64,000 bases of DNA from Bacteroides zhangwenhongii (GTDB taxonomy: Bacteria; Bacteroidota; Bacteroidia; Bacteroidales; Bacteroidaceae): the NCBI RefSeq assembly GCF_009193325.2, contig NZ_CP059856.1, forward strand, positions 1 through 64,000, in the 5' to 3' direction. Shown here one piece after another: positions 1-10,052 of this stretch (the stretch's first letter is position 1; every line of letters starts with the position of its first letter). The translations under genes and the position numbers were made by a program. The notes beneath the pieces were generated by a model that saw only the letters and a list, made by a program, of their open reading frames with translations, had not been told where the DNA came from and did no database searches.

Positions 1-74
1 AGCAAGACTGGGATAAGTGATAGAACAAAGACATAAACACATAAGTCATTGAAAGTAAACACGTTATTATTCAC

Positions 75-102
75 TTGAGAAAAACAAGAAAAAATAGATT
101 TG
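75..102 (+). promoter_or_regulatory. Putative dnaA promoter
   Basis: The 176 bases before dnaA are AT-rich. TAGATTTG at 95-102 fits the Bacteroides -7 consensus TAnnTTTG, with a TTG at 75-77 seventeen bases upstream, slightly closer than usual. TTATTCACT at 67-75 is one base off the DnaA-box consensus TTATNCACA, so autoregulation is possible. A single near-match is not enough to call an origin. Nothing else is visible in 1-176. Confidence 0.35.
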
Positions 103-176
103 TTTTTTCCGAATAAGATTCCCAATTTTGCAAACGTAGAAGTTTTGCTTAATTAATAAATGTATTAAAAGTTACT

Positions 177-1601
177 ATGATAGAATCAAATCATGTCGTA
201 CTTTGGAACCGCTGTCTCGATATCATAAAAGACAATGTTCCCGATACGACATATAACACTTGGTTTGCCCCTATTGTTCCATTAAAATATGAGGACAAAA
301 CTTTGTATTTACAGATTCCCAGCCAGTTTTTCTATGAGATTCTGGAGGAAAGATTTGTAGATTTAATACGCAAGACATTGTATAAGGTCATTGGCGAAGG
401 AACCAAGTTGATGTACAACGTCATGGTAGACAAAACTTCGATTCCGAACCAAACCGTGAATCTCGAAGCAAGCAATCGTTCTACGGCTGTAACTCCTAAA
501 AGCATATCGACAGATGGTCGGAAAATACCCACTTTCTTAGAGAACCATATCATTCAAGATATAGATTCACATTTAAATCCCAATTATAATTTTGAAAACT
601 TCATTGAAGGTTACAGTAATAAACTTTCAAGAAGTGTAGCTGAAGCCGTCGCCGAGAAACCAGGAGGAACAGCTTTCAACCCGTTATTCCTCTATGGAGC
701 TTCCGGAGTAGGGAAAACACACTTAGCCAATGCTATCGGTACCAAAATTAAAGAATTATACCCTCAAAAAAGTGTATTGTACGTATCGGCACATTTATTC
801 CAGGTACAATATACGGAGTCAGTACGTACCAATACAACTAATGATTTTATCAGATATTATCAAAATATCGATGTATTAATCATTGATGATATCCAGGAAT
901 TTGCCGGTGTTACCAAAACACAAAACAATTTCTTCCACATCTTCAATCATCTACATCAGAACGGTAAACAGCTTATATTGACTTCCGACCGTGCTCCTGT
1001 ATTGTTGCAAGGTATTGAAGAACGTCTGCTTACCCGTTTCAAATGGGGTATGGTAGCTGAATTGGAAAAACCGACCGTAGAACTTCGCAAAAATATTCTG
1101 CGCAATAAAATACATCGCGATGGACTCCAATTTCCAGAGGAGGTAATCGATTATATTGCCGAAAATGTGAATGAAAGCGTACGTGATTTGGAAGGTATCG
1201 TTATTGCTATCATGGCACGTTCTACTATTTTCAATAAGGAAATAGACATGGATCTGGCTCAACATATCGTGCATGGTGTTGTTCACAACGAAACGAAAGC
1301 CGTCACCATAGATGATATCCTTAAGGTAGTATGTAAACATTTCGACTTGGAACCTGCAGCTATACACACTAAATCCAGAAAGAGAGAAGTGGTGCAAGCA
1401 CGTCAGATTGCCATGTATCTAGCTAAAAATCACACAGACTTTTCAACTTCTAAGATCGGCAAATTCATTGGCAACAAAGACCACGCAACCGTACTTCACG
1501 CTTGCAAAACCGTGAAAGGGCAACTGGAAGTAGATAAGAGTTTTAATGCAGAAGTGCAGGAAATTGAAGCGTTACTAAAAAGAAAAGGAATTAATGATTA
1601 G
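177..1601 (+). CDS. dnaA: Chromosomal replication initiator protein DnaA
   Basis: This 474-residue protein is the AAA+ initiator that binds DnaA boxes and opens the replication origin. Domain I occupies roughly residues 1-80. The Walker A motif GASGVGKT is near residue 174, Walker B (IIDDIQEF) near 240, and the C-terminal helix-turn-helix signature ([14 protein letters not shown]) near 430. The length is normal for Bacteroidota DnaA. The gene is followed by a convergent nitroreductase gene across a hairpin. The start is the first ATG after the upstream AT-rich region and gives the usual N-terminus. Identity is certain from motifs and length. Confidence 0.97.
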   Translation: MIESNHVVLWNRCLDIIKDNVPDTTYNTWFAPIVPLKYEDKTLYLQIPSQFFYEILEERFVDLIRKTLYKVIGEGTKLMYNVMVDKTSIPNQTVNLEASNRSTAVTPKSISTDGRKIPTFLENHIIQDIDSHLNPNYNFENFIEGYSNKLSRSVAEAVAEKPGGTAFNPLFLYGASGVGKTHLANAIGTKIKELYPQKSVLYVSAHLFQVQYTESVRTNTTNDFIRYYQNIDVLIIDDIQEFAGVTKTQNNFFHIFNHLHQNGKQLILTSDRAPVLLQGIEERLLTRFKWGMVAELEKPTVELRKNILRNKIHRDGLQFPEEVIDYIAENVNESVRDLEGIVIAIMARSTIFNKEIDMDLAQHIVHGVVHNETKAVTIDDILKVVCKHFDLEPAAIHTKSRKREVVQARQIAMYLAKNHTDFSTSKIGKFIGNKDHATVLHACKTVKGQLEVDKSFNAEVQEIEALLKRKGIND

Positions 1602-1653
1602 TGATTAGCAGGCTCATGATTCATGTTTCACAAGCCATATTCACTAATCACTA
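1599..1653. terminator. Bidirectional hairpin between dnaA and the nitroreductase gene
   Basis: TAGTGATTAG at 1599-1608 is perfectly complementary to CTAATCACTA at 1644-1653. The left arm includes the dnaA stop codon. It sits between two convergent genes, where a shared terminator is expected. There is no long T run directly after either arm, so this is a moderate call. Confidence 0.45.
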
Positions 1654-1681
1654 CTCCACTAACCATTATTTCAGTTCACTA

Positions 1682-2425
1682 TTATTTCAAAAATCCCTGC
1701 CGACGAAGCACCTTTAATAGATTTTCAGACATAAACTCATTATCTTTCTTTGTATAACGAACATCTGTAAAGACCTGGGCTAGAGTTTCTTTCTTATTCT
1801 CCTCTATAAATTGTTTGCTTTCAGGCAATGATTCTTTATAAGCATAGAGTTTATCTATTTTTTCCGGTGTATAATCATGATACATTTCCTCGTGTACAGC
1901 AGCTTCCAAAGGCAAGCGATCAACCTGTGCAGGAATTCCATCCGGGTAACCGACTGTAATTGTCGTCAAAGGAAACACCAATTCAGGCAACCGGAGTGTA
2001 TCGATAATCATTTGAGGATTATAAGTAGTGGTCCCCAAATAGCAAATTCCGAGTCCTACCTCCTCTGCCAACGTACAAAAAGTCTGTGCGACAAGCAGAG
2101 TATCCATAGACGCATTCATAAAAGACATTAAATTGTCATAGCCAGGTACAGCTTTTCTTTGCTCACACCATTTTGAAAAGCGACGAAAATCAGCACAAAA
2201 AGTAAGTACAACAGGGGCACTCTTCACCATAGACTGATTAAAATGAGCCGGCGAAAGCTTCTCTTTCATTTCAGCGTCACGAGTCACAACCACACTATAA
2301 AGCTGCATACCTCCCATCGTAGAAGCTCGGAATGAAGCTTCAAGCAAATCATTTAACAAATTAGGAGTAATATCCTTCGATAGATATTTCCTGATAGTCC
2401 TTCTGTTCTTTACGGTTTCAAACAT
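1682..2425 (-). CDS. Nitroreductase family protein (FMN-dependent)
   Basis: This 247-residue soluble protein belongs to the NfsA/FRP-like branch of the nitroreductase family. Such enzymes use FMN and NAD(P)H to reduce nitro compounds, quinones or flavins. The N-terminus (RRTIRKY, residues 8-14) is the classical FMN phosphate-binding start, and GLGICYLGTTTYNP near residue 124 matches the conserved glycine-rich FMN region. It stands alone, converging on dnaA. CAAAGATA on the plus strand at 2439-2446 reads as a TATCTTTG -7 element on the gene's strand, but no clear -33 is visible. The physiological substrate cannot be read from sequence. Confidence 0.85.
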   Translation of the reverse strand: MFETVKNRRTIRKYLSKDITPNLLNDLLEASFRASTMGGMQLYSVVVTRDAEMKEKLSPAHFNQSMVKSAPVVLTFCADFRRFSKWCEQRKAVPGYDNLMSFMNASMDTLLVAQTFCTLAEEVGLGICYLGTTTYNPQMIIDTLRLPELVFPLTTITVGYPDGIPAQVDRLPLEAAVHEEMYHDYTPEKIDKLYAYKESLPESKQFIEENKKETLAQVFTDVRYTKKDNEFMSENLLKVLRRQGFLK

Positions 2426-2605
2426 TTCTTTTTTATTGCAAAGATATAAAAAGAAAAATCTATTTTGCTATATCTACAGAACAGAATAGTTTTCTTTTTG
2501 GAAAACTTTAACCTTTAATAAAAAAGCAAATTCCCCTGTTTATCAAATACTTATCATTAGCAAATAGAAAACTTACAGCCTGTTAATAAATTATTTCATT
2601 TTTAT

Positions 2606-2636
2606 TTTGATAGATGAAAAAACATTCTTAGATTTG
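2606..2636 (+). promoter_or_regulatory. Promoter of the class II ribonucleotide reductase gene
   Basis: TTTG at 2606-2609 and TAGATTTG at 2629-2636 are separated by 19 bases, an exact fit to the Bacteroides sigma-ABfr promoter. The predicted transcript starts near 2643, leaving about 68 bases of leader before the GTG at 2711. I looked for a cobalamin riboswitch B12 box in 2430-2710 and saw none. Confidence 0.7.
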
Positions 2637-2710
2637 CATCCACATTTGTTAACGATAAGTAAACTTCTACACATTACTTATTAAAAATCAGATTTAACGC
2701 ATATTGCATC

Positions 2711-5254
2711 GTGGAAAAACAAATTTATTCTTATGACGAAGCCTACGAAGAATCTTTACGATATTTTCAAGGTGACGAACTTGCTGCAAGAGTTTGGGTA
2801 AACAAATATGCAGTAAAAGATTCTTTCGGAAACATTTATGAGAAGTCTCCGGAAGATATGCATTGGAGAATTGCTAATGAAGTGGCACGCATCGAATCGA
2901 AGTATCCGAATGCTCTAACAGCAAAAGAACTGTACGATCTATTGGATCACTTCAAATACATTGTTCCGCAAGGTAGCCCGATGACAGGAATCGGTAACGA
3001 CTATCAAGTTGCTTCCCTATCCAATTGTTTTGTTATCGGCGTAGATGGTGCTGCCGACTCTTATGGTGCTATCATTAAAATTGACGAAGAGCAAGTACAA
3101 CTGATGAAAAGACGTGGAGGAGTGGGCCATGACCTATCCCATATCCGTCCGAAAGGTTCTCCCGTTAAAAATTCAGCATTAACTTCAACAGGTCTTGTGC
3201 CATTCATGGAACGTTATTCCAATTCGACCCGTGAAGTAGCTCAAGACGGACGTCGCGGAGCACTCATGCTAAGTGTATCTATCAAACATCCGGACTCAGA
3301 AGCTTTCATCGATGCAAAAATGACAGAAGGAAAAGTAACCGGAGCAAATGTTTCCGTGAAATTAGACGATGCTTTCATGCAGGCTGCTGTTGACGGAAAA
3401 CCATACTTACAACAATATCCTATTGATTCTTCCGACCCTACATTTACAAAAGAAATAGATGCTTCCACTCTATGGAAGAAGATCGTTCACAATGCATGGA
3501 AATCAGCAGAACCGGGTGTTCTGTTCTGGGATACAATAATTCGCGAATCTGTACCGGATTGTTACGCAGATTTAGGTTACCGGACCGTTTCCACGAATCC
3601 ATGTGGCGAGATACCTCTATGTCCTTACGACTCATGCCGTCTCTTGGCAATCAATTTGTATTCATATGTAGTGAATCCGTTCAAACCGAATGCTTATTTC
3701 GATTTTGATCTGTTTAAGAAACATGTGGCATTAGCTCAACGTATCATGGATGACATCATCGACCTCGAACTGGAGAAAATCGAACGCATCATGCACAAGA
3801 TTGATGAGGATCCGGAAAACGACGAAGTGAAGCGGGCAGAACGTGTACTTTGGGAAAAGATATATAAGAAAAGCGGACAAGGACGACGTACAGGTGTAGG
3901 TATCACTGCAGAAGGTGATATGCTCGCAGCGCTGGGATTACGCTACGGAACAGAAGAGGCTACCGAGTTTTCAGAAAAAGTACATAAGACAGTAGCTCTT
4001 GGCGCTTATCGTTCTTCTGTAGAAATGGCGAAAGAGCGCGGTGCTTTCGAAATATACGACAACAAACGCGAGCAGAACAATCCGTTCATCCAACGTTTGG
4101 CAGAAGCCGATCCTGAGCTGTATGAAGAAATGAAGAAATACGGACGACGCAACATTGCCTGCCTGACTATCGCTCCCACCGGAACAACCAGCCTGATGAC
4201 TCAGACAACTTCTGGCATTGAACCGGTATTCTTGCCAGTTTACAAACGTAGAAGAAAAGTGAATCCGAATGACACAAATGTTCATGTCGACTTCGTTGAT
4301 GAAACAGGAGATGCATTCGAAGAGTATATTGTATTCCATCACAAGTTTGTCACATGGATGGAAGCCAATGGATACGATCCGTCCAAACGCTATTCTCAGG
4401 AAGAGATTGACGAATTAGTAGCCAAGTCTCCTTATTATAAAGCTACTTCCAACGATGTCGACTGGTTAATGAAAGTAAAGATGCAGGGAAGAATCCAAAA
4501 ATGGGTAGACCATTCCATCAGCGTAACCATTAATCTGCCGAATGACGTAGACGAGGATCTGGTAAACCGTTTATATGTGGAAGCATGGAAATCCGGTTGT
4601 AAAGGTTGTACCGTATACCGTGACGGCTCCCGTTCCGGTGTACTTATCTCAGCCAAATCCGACAAAAACAAGAAAGAGGAACTTCCCCCCTGCAAACCGC
4701 CTACGGTCGTAGAAGTGCGTCCACGAATATTAGAAGCAGATGTTGTACGTTTCCAGAATAACAAAGAAAAATGGGTGGCTTTCGTTGGCCTGCTAGATGG
4801 ACATCCTTATGAAATCTTCACCGGTCTGCAAGATGATGATGAAGGTATTTTATTACCTAAGAGCGTGACTAGCGGACGTATCATCAAAAATATAGATGAA
4901 GACGGAACGAAGCGTTACGACTTCCAATTTGAAAACAAACGCGGATATAAGACGACTATTGAAGGATTGTCTGAGAAGTTCAATAAAGAATATTGGAACT
5001 ACGCCAAATTGATTTCCGGAGTACTCCGTTACCGAATGCCAATAGAACAAGTTATTAAACTGGTAGGTTCTTTGCAACTGAACAGTGAAAATATCAATAC
5101 TTGGAAAAACGGTGTAGAACGCGCTCTGAAGAAGTACATCCAGGATGGAACCGAAGCAAAAGGCAAGAAATGTCCGAACTGTGGCAATGAAACTCTCGTT
5201 TATCAGGAAGGATGTCTGATTTGTACCACTTGCGGGGCTTCCAGATGTGGATAA
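2711..5254 (+). CDS. nrdJ: Adenosylcobalamin-dependent (class II) ribonucleoside-diphosphate reductase
   Basis: This 847-residue enzyme makes deoxyribonucleotides from ribonucleotides using a B12-generated thiyl radical, so it works with or without oxygen. Visible motifs are the substrate-reduction cysteine in SLSNCFVIG (near 110), GGVGHDLSHIRPKG (near 135), NPCGEIPLCPYDSC (near 296), which contains the thiyl-radical Cys and the catalytic Asn and Glu, and APTGTTSL (near 495). The C-terminus is a zinc-ribbon-like Cys-rich tail (CPNCG...CTTCGASRCG) holding the redox-shuttle cysteines. The start codon appears to be GTG at 2711; no in-frame ATG gives the conserved N-terminus. The GH77 gene follows after 14 bases. 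Confidence 0.93.
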   Translation: MEKQIYSYDEAYEESLRYFQGDELAARVWVNKYAVKDSFGNIYEKSPEDMHWRIANEVARIESKYPNALTAKELYDLLDHFKYIVPQGSPMTGIGNDYQVASLSNCFVIGVDGAADSYGAIIKIDEEQVQLMKRRGGVGHDLSHIRPKGSPVKNSALTSTGLVPFMERYSNSTREVAQDGRRGALMLSVSIKHPDSEAFIDAKMTEGKVTGANVSVKLDDAFMQAAVDGKPYLQQYPIDSSDPTFTKEIDASTLWKKIVHNAWKSAEPGVLFWDTIIRESVPDCYADLGYRTVSTNPCGEIPLCPYDSCRLLAINLYSYVVNPFKPNAYFDFDLFKKHVALAQRIMDDIIDLELEKIERIMHKIDEDPENDEVKRAERVLWEKIYKKSGQGRRTGVGITAEGDMLAALGLRYGTEEATEFSEKVHKTVALGAYRSSVEMAKERGAFEIYDNKREQNNPFIQRLAEADPELYEEMKKYGRRNIACLTIAPTGTTSLMTQTTSGIEPVFLPVYKRRRKVNPNDTNVHVDFVDETGDAFEEYIVFHHKFVTWMEANGYDPSKRYSQEEIDELVAKSPYYKATSNDVDWLMKVKMQGRIQKWVDHSISVTINLPNDVDEDLVNRLYVEAWKSGCKGCTVYRDGSRSGVLISAKSDKNKKEELPPCKPPTVVEVRPRILEADVVRFQNNKEKWVAFVGLLDGHPYEIFTGLQDDDEGILLPKSVTSGRIIKNIDEDGTKRYDFQFENKRGYKTTIEGLSEKFNKEYWNYAKLISGVLRYRMPIEQVIKLVGSLQLNSENINTWKNGVERALKKYIQDGTEAKGKKCPNCGNETLVYQEGCLICTTCGASRCG

Positions 5255-5268
5255 ACATTCTATAATAT

Positions 5269-7950
5269 ATGATCTTATCATTTAATATCGAATACCGTAC
5301 CAATTGGGGGGAGGAAGTCAAGCTTGCAGGCTTATCGACGGAATCCACCCCAATGTACACTACAGACGGTATATATTGGACGGCAGAAGTGGAACTGGAA
5401 GTTCCTCAAGAAGGGTTGACTATCCATTATAGCTACCAGATAGAACAAAACGGAATTGTCATCCGCAAAGAATGGAACAATTTTCCACGATGCCTTTTCC
5501 TATCCGGTACTCCTAGAAAAAAGTATAGAATCAATGATTGCTGGAAAAATATCCCGGAGCAACTATACCTTTACAGTTCTGCCTTTACAGAAGCATTATT
5601 ATCACATCCCGAAAGAGAAGACATTCCGCAAGGGTACAAGAAAGGGCTAATAATAAAAGCTTATGCCCCGCGCATCAACAAAGATTATTGTCTGGCCATT
5701 TGCGGCAATCAGAAAGCATTAGGTAACTGGAATCCGGAAAAAGCCGTTTTTATGAGTGACTCCAATTTCCCCGAATGGCAGGTGGAACTAGATGCAAGCA
5801 AGCTCAAATATCCTTTGGAATACAAATTTATCCTTTGCCATAAACAGGAAAGAAAAATTGATTGCTGGGAGAGAAACCCTAATCGCTATCTGGCAGACCC
5901 GGAAATAAAGACGAACGAGACACTCGTGATTTCCGACCGATATGCCTATTTTGATATTCCAATGTGGAAAGGTGCAGGAATTGCCATCCCCGTATTTTCC
6001 CTGAAATCAGAAAAAAGTTTTGGAGTAGGTGATTTCGGTGATCTGAAACTCATGATCGATTGGGCGGTAAACACCCATCAGAAGGTCATCCAAATTCTAC
6101 CGATTAATGACACGACCATGACCCATACATGGACGGACTCTTATCCCTACAACAGTATTTCCATCTATGCTTTTCATCCGATGTATGCGGATATAAAGCA
6201 AATGGGAACACTGAAAGACAAAGAAGCAGCCTCTAGGTTCAATCAGAAACAACAAGAACTGAATAATCTTACAACTATTGATTATGAGGCTGTTAACCGG
6301 GCTAAATGGGAATTCTTCCATCTGATATTCCAGCAAGAAGGGGAAAAAGTATTGGCTTCCGAGAAATTCAAGGAGTTCTTCGAAGCTAACAAAGAATGGT
6401 TGCGACCTTACGCTGTCTTCAGCTATCTGCGTGATGCTTACCGAACCCCTGACTTCCGTGAATGGCCGAGACATTCTGTATACGATCCACAGGAGATAGA
6501 AAAGATGTGTCAACCGGAAACGGTAGATTATCCCCACATCGCATTATACTACTATATCCAATATCATTTGCATCTGCAATTATTGGCTGCGACAAAATAT
6601 GCTCGTGAAAATGGGGTTGTACTAAAGGGAGACATACCAATTGGCATTAGCCGCAACAGTGTGGAAGCTTGGACAGAACCTCATTACTTCAATCTCAACG
6701 GACAAGCAGGCGCTCCTCCCGATGACTTCTCGGTCAACGGACAAAATTGGGGATTCCCTACCTACAATTGGGACGTAATGGAAAAGGACGGATATCGCTG
6801 GTGGATGAAAAGATTCCAGAAAATGGCCGAATATTTCGATGCTTACCGAATTGACCATATTCTCGGCTTCTTCCGTATTTGGGAAATACCGATGAATGCC
6901 GTACATGGATTGTTAGGACAATTCGTTCCCTCCCTACCGATGAGTAGAGAAGAGATAGAAAATTATGGCTTCACATTCCGAGAAGAATACCTGTCTCCAT
7001 TCATTCATGAATCATTTCTCGGACAGGTATTCGGACCTTATGCCAATCTCGTAAAACAAGACTTTCTCCAGTTAGTGGACGAATCCGGTATTTACCGTAT
7101 GAGACCTGGCTTTGAGACACAGCAAGAAGTCAAACAATTCTTTGCCGGTAAAAATGACGAAAACAGTATCTGGGTCCGTGATGGATTATATTCTTTAATC
7201 AGTAATGTACTGTTTATTCCGGACAAGAAGGAACAAGGAAAGTACCATCCCCGCATCGGAGCGCAACGTGATTTCATTTTCCGTTCGTTGAGCGAAGAAG
7301 ACAAGAATGCTTTCAACAAATTATACAACCAGTATTATTATCATCGCCACAACGACTTTTGGTACCAACAGGCCATGAAAAAGTTACCTCAATTGACACA
7401 ATCTACCCGTATGTTGGTATGTGGCGAAGATTTAGGAATGATTCCTGCTTGTGTATCCTCCGTAATGAACGAGTTACGTATTCTTAGTTTGGAAATTCAA
7501 CGAATGCCAAAGGATCCATCGCATGAGTTCGGACATTTAAATGAATATCCATACCGATCTGTGTGCACCATTTCCACTCATGATATGTCTACTCTACGTG
7601 GCTGGTGGGAAGAGGATTATCAACAGACCCAACGTTATTACAATACAATGTTGGGACATTATGGTACAGCTCCCGCCGTTGCAACTCCGGAACTTTGTGA
7701 AGAGATTGTACGCAATCACCTCAACAGTAATTCTATTCTCTGCATACTGTCTTTTCAAGATTGGTTGTCAATTGATGGAAAATGGAGAAATCCTAATGTG
7801 GAAGAAGAACGAATCAACGTTCCATCCAATCCACGAAATTATTGGCGATATCGGATGCATATCACATTAGAGCAACTGATGAAAGCCAAAGAACTGAATA
7901 GCAAGATAAGTGAATTAATACAATACACAGGAAGAAACCCGGAGAAATAA
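5269..7950 (+). CDS. malQ: 4-alpha-glucanotransferase (amylomaltase, GH77) with two N-terminal starch-binding domains
   Basis: This 893-residue enzyme transfers alpha-1,4-glucan segments in maltodextrin and glycogen metabolism. Two CBM20-type domains occupy roughly residues 1-100 and 125-215; the second shows the family's GNQKALGNWNPEKA core. The GH77 catalytic barrel follows. The nucleophile Asp lies in AYRIDHILGFFRIWE (near 528), the acid/base Glu in CGEDLG (near 719), and the transition-state Asp in STHDMSTLRGWW (near 770). The double CBM20-GH77 layout is the long, plant DPE2-like form common in Bacteroidetes and is larger than E. coli MalQ. It is probably co-transcribed with the reductase gene just upstream and ends at a strong hairpin. 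Confidence 0.92.
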   Translation: MILSFNIEYRTNWGEEVKLAGLSTESTPMYTTDGIYWTAEVELEVPQEGLTIHYSYQIEQNGIVIRKEWNNFPRCLFLSGTPRKKYRINDCWKNIPEQLYLYSSAFTEALLSHPEREDIPQGYKKGLIIKAYAPRINKDYCLAICGNQKALGNWNPEKAVFMSDSNFPEWQVELDASKLKYPLEYKFILCHKQERKIDCWERNPNRYLADPEIKTNETLVISDRYAYFDIPMWKGAGIAIPVFSLKSEKSFGVGDFGDLKLMIDWAVNTHQKVIQILPINDTTMTHTWTDSYPYNSISIYAFHPMYADIKQMGTLKDKEAASRFNQKQQELNNLTTIDYEAVNRAKWEFFHLIFQQEGEKVLASEKFKEFFEANKEWLRPYAVFSYLRDAYRTPDFREWPRHSVYDPQEIEKMCQPETVDYPHIALYYYIQYHLHLQLLAATKYARENGVVLKGDIPIGISRNSVEAWTEPHYFNLNGQAGAPPDDFSVNGQNWGFPTYNWDVMEKDGYRWWMKRFQKMAEYFDAYRIDHILGFFRIWEIPMNAVHGLLGQFVPSLPMSREEIENYGFTFREEYLSPFIHESFLGQVFGPYANLVKQDFLQLVDESGIYRMRPGFETQQEVKQFFAGKNDENSIWVRDGLYSLISNVLFIPDKKEQGKYHPRIGAQRDFIFRSLSEEDKNAFNKLYNQYYYHRHNDFWYQQAMKKLPQLTQSTRMLVCGEDLGMIPACVSSVMNELRILSLEIQRMPKDPSHEFGHLNEYPYRSVCTISTHDMSTLRGWWEEDYQQTQRYYNTMLGHYGTAPAVATPELCEEIVRNHLNSNSILCILSFQDWLSIDGKWRNPNVEEERINVPSNPRNYWRYRMHITLEQLMKAKELNSKISELIQYTGRNPEK

Positions 7951-7971
7951 TTTGACTTCTATCTATATTAA

Positions 7972-8015
7972 ACACGGATTATACAAATTCCTTTTTAAAT
8001 CTGTATAATCCGTGT
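7972..8015. terminator. Hairpin terminator after the GH77 gene
   Basis: Perfect 14-base arms ACACGGATTATACA (7972-7985) and TGTATAATCCGTGT (8002-8015) flank a 16-base A/T-rich loop. The hairpin lies 21 bases past the GH77 stop and 18 bases before the next gene, so it probably ends the upstream transcript. Confidence 0.6.
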
Positions 8016-8033
8016 AAACAGCTTATTAAAAGA

Positions 8034-9062
8034 ATGAAAAAGGCTCCGAGTAAACGTATTGATTTTGTAGACTTAACTAAAGGAGTCTGCATCATTCTCG
8101 TAGTCATGACACATATTGGTGGAGCTTTTGAGCTACTCGACAGGGGTTCTATGTTATCCTGTTTCCGCATGCCACTGTATTTTTTTATATCGGGAGTTTT
8201 CTTTAAACCATACGGATCTTTATCAGGATTCATTCTTCGGAAAATAAACAAGTTGATTATCCCGTTTCTTTTCTTCTATCTAAGTGCATTCCTCCTCAAA
8301 TACATCATTTGGAAAATAGCACCGGGAGTATTCCATTTACCTGTATCATGGAAAGAGCTTTTGATAGTATTTCATGGGCATGACCTTATCAAATTCAATC
8401 CGCCGATCTGGTTTCTAGTAGCCTTATTCAACTGTAATATCCTGTTTTATCTAGTCCATTTCCTAAGAAATAAATATCTGCCTGCCATGTTTGCTCTTAC
8501 TTTATTGATCGGATGTGCAGGATTTTATCTAGGTAAAGCACAAATAACGCTCCCTCTCTATCTCGATGTTGCCATGACGGCTCTCCCTTTCTATGTAGCA
8601 GGATTCTGGATTCGTAGATATAACTTCTTCCTATTTCCAAATCACCGTTTTGATAAGTTGATTCCGCTTTTCGTTTTGTTGGCATTGTTAGTCATGCATT
8701 TTACTGCTACTACATTGGGGATGAGAACAAACAACTACTCCGGGAATATCTTTCAAGTATACATCGCTGCATTCGCCGGAATATTTATGATTATGCTACT
8801 TTGTAAAAAAGTGAAAAGAGTAAAGATTATTTCTTATCTAGGAAGGTACTCTATCATCACCTTAAGCATACACGGCCCCATACTCCATTTTCTAGCGCCA
8901 TTGGTAGCACGCTACATTCATGATAGTTGGGCACAAGCAACAATACTTTTGTTCATAACATTAAGTATATGTATTCTACTCACTCCCCTCTTTCTGAAAG
9001 TAATCCCGCAAATGGTTGCACAGAAAGACTTGTTAAAATTTAAACAGATTCATACCAAATAA
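8034..9062 (+). CDS. Membrane acyltransferase, family 3
   Basis: This 342-residue polytopic membrane protein has the acyltransferase-3 pattern: the N-terminal RIDFVDLTKGVCIILVVMTH block contains the catalytic-type histidine, and about ten hydrophobic segments follow. Family members O-acetylate or succinylate sugars of surface polysaccharides, lipopolysaccharide or exopolymers, using acyl-CoA on the cytoplasmic side. The closest-sounding relatives are fucose 4-O-acetylase-like proteins (COG3594), but the substrate cannot be inferred here. The gene lies after the malQ terminator and 10 bases before folB, so the two may be co-transcribed. Confidence 0.85.
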   Translation: MKKAPSKRIDFVDLTKGVCIILVVMTHIGGAFELLDRGSMLSCFRMPLYFFISGVFFKPYGSLSGFILRKINKLIIPFLFFYLSAFLLKYIIWKIAPGVFHLPVSWKELLIVFHGHDLIKFNPPIWFLVALFNCNILFYLVHFLRNKYLPAMFALTLLIGCAGFYLGKAQITLPLYLDVAMTALPFYVAGFWIRRYNFFLFPNHRFDKLIPLFVLLALLVMHFTATTLGMRTNNYSGNIFQVYIAAFAGIFMIMLLCKKVKRVKIISYLGRYSIITLSIHGPILHFLAPLVARYIHDSWAQATILLFITLSICILLTPLFLKVIPQMVAQKDLLKFKQIHTK

Positions 9063-9072
9063 TAAATAGTAT

Positions 9073-9444
9073 ATGAAAATAAATAAAAGCCATATCCTTT
9101 TGAAAGGGATTCGATTTTACGCCTACCATGGAGTAGCGCCACAAGAAAATTTGATTGGTAATGAGTATATTATCGACCTAAAACTAGGTGTTGACATCAG
9201 CAAGGCAATGCAGACAGACGAAGTGACAGATACTGTAAACTATGCTGAAGTATATAACGTTATAAAAACAGAAATGGATATTTCATCCAAATTACTGGAA
9301 CATGTAGGAAAACGAATTGTGAAGAAACTATTCGAACAATTCGCTACTATTGAAGACATCGATCTGCTTCTATCCAAACGAAACCCACCGATGGGAGCAG
9401 ACATAGAATCGACAGGAATAGAACTTCATTGTAGCAGAAAATAA
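9073..9444 (+). CDS. folB: Dihydroneopterin aldolase
   Basis: This 123-residue protein has the normal FolB length. It cleaves 7,8-dihydroneopterin to 6-hydroxymethyl-7,8-dihydropterin and glycolaldehyde in folate synthesis. Typical features are LLKGIRFYAYHGVAPQE near the N-terminus, VDISKAMQTDEVTDTVNYAEVY in the middle, and the KRNPPMGADIESTGIEL terminus containing the catalytic/pterin-binding segment. It lies 10 bases downstream of the acyltransferase gene and ends at a strong bidirectional hairpin facing mgsA. Confidence 0.93.
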   Translation: MKINKSHILLKGIRFYAYHGVAPQENLIGNEYIIDLKLGVDISKAMQTDEVTDTVNYAEVYNVIKTEMDISSKLLEHVGKRIVKKLFEQFATIEDIDLLLSKRNPPMGADIESTGIELHCSRK

Positions 9445-9450
9445 AACGAA

Positions 9451-9490
9451 CACGTCTGCCATTCCAAACCAATCAAGAATAGCAGACGTG
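9451..9490. terminator. Bidirectional terminator between folB and mgsA
   Basis: CACGTCTGC (9451-9459) pairs with GCAGACGTG (9482-9490), and an inner ATTC/GAAT extends the stem. It lies midway between the convergent folB and mgsA genes. Confidence 0.7.
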
Positions 9491-9523
9491 ACAATAAATT
9501 ATGGTAAAAGTTCTATTGGTAGC

Positions 9524-10048
9524 TTATAATCTTTTCTTTTTCCTTCTATTCACAGATTCCACAGCTTCCGTTACCACAGGCTTATTCTGGAAACGTTTTG
9601 TATAACTAGAATAGTCAGGATGGATACGTTCGTAGTCAGGATCCATAAACAACGGGCTGGAAATAATATGATCCGCTGTTGAACGGTTACAGCAAAATAC
9701 GATATTTTCCACACCGGCCAAACGAGTCAAAGCTTTTACATCTGTATCATGAGGTTGCAAAGTCATAGGATCAGTAAAAAAGAAAAGATAATCAATCTGC
9801 CCATCGACAATACGTGATCCCATCTGCTGATCACCGCCTAATGGACCGGATTTCAGTATTGTAAAATCCCATTCTACATCAGGATGTTTTTCTTTCAATG
9901 CTTCCAGTATTAGTGTACCGGTAGTACCTGTACAATAGAATTTATTTCCCATCAACAGTTCTGAATTCCACAACACCCACTCGATAAGATCTTTCTTCAT
10001 CGCATCATGTGCCACCAGCCCGATGCCCCTTCTAACCTTTGATTCCAT
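9524..10048 (-). CDS. mgsA: Methylglyoxal synthase
   Basis: This 174-residue enzyme converts dihydroxyacetone phosphate to methylglyoxal and phosphate, a bypass that relieves sugar-phosphate stress. The signature is KSGPLGGDQQMGSRI near residue 86, with the catalytic Asp; GLVAHDAMKKDL near the N-terminus and TGTTG near 60 (phosphate site) also fit. It is slightly longer than E. coli MgsA (152) because of a basic C-terminal tail. It is the last gene of the leftward operon that starts at mtaB, five bases after the glycosyltransferase gene. Confidence 0.93.
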   Translation of the reverse strand: MESKVRRGIGLVAHDAMKKDLIEWVLWNSELLMGNKFYCTGTTGTLILEALKEKHPDVEWDFTILKSGPLGGDQQMGSRIVDGQIDYLFFFTDPMTLQPHDTDVKALTRLAGVENIVFCCNRSTADHIISSPLFMDPDYERIHPDYSSYTKRFQNKPVVTEAVESVNRRKKKRL

Positions 10049-10052
10049 TTCG

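Noticed and set aside
2430..2710. Cobalamin riboswitch before the B12-dependent reductase
   Set aside because: I looked for the B12 box and its surrounding stems and found only an ordinary promoter.
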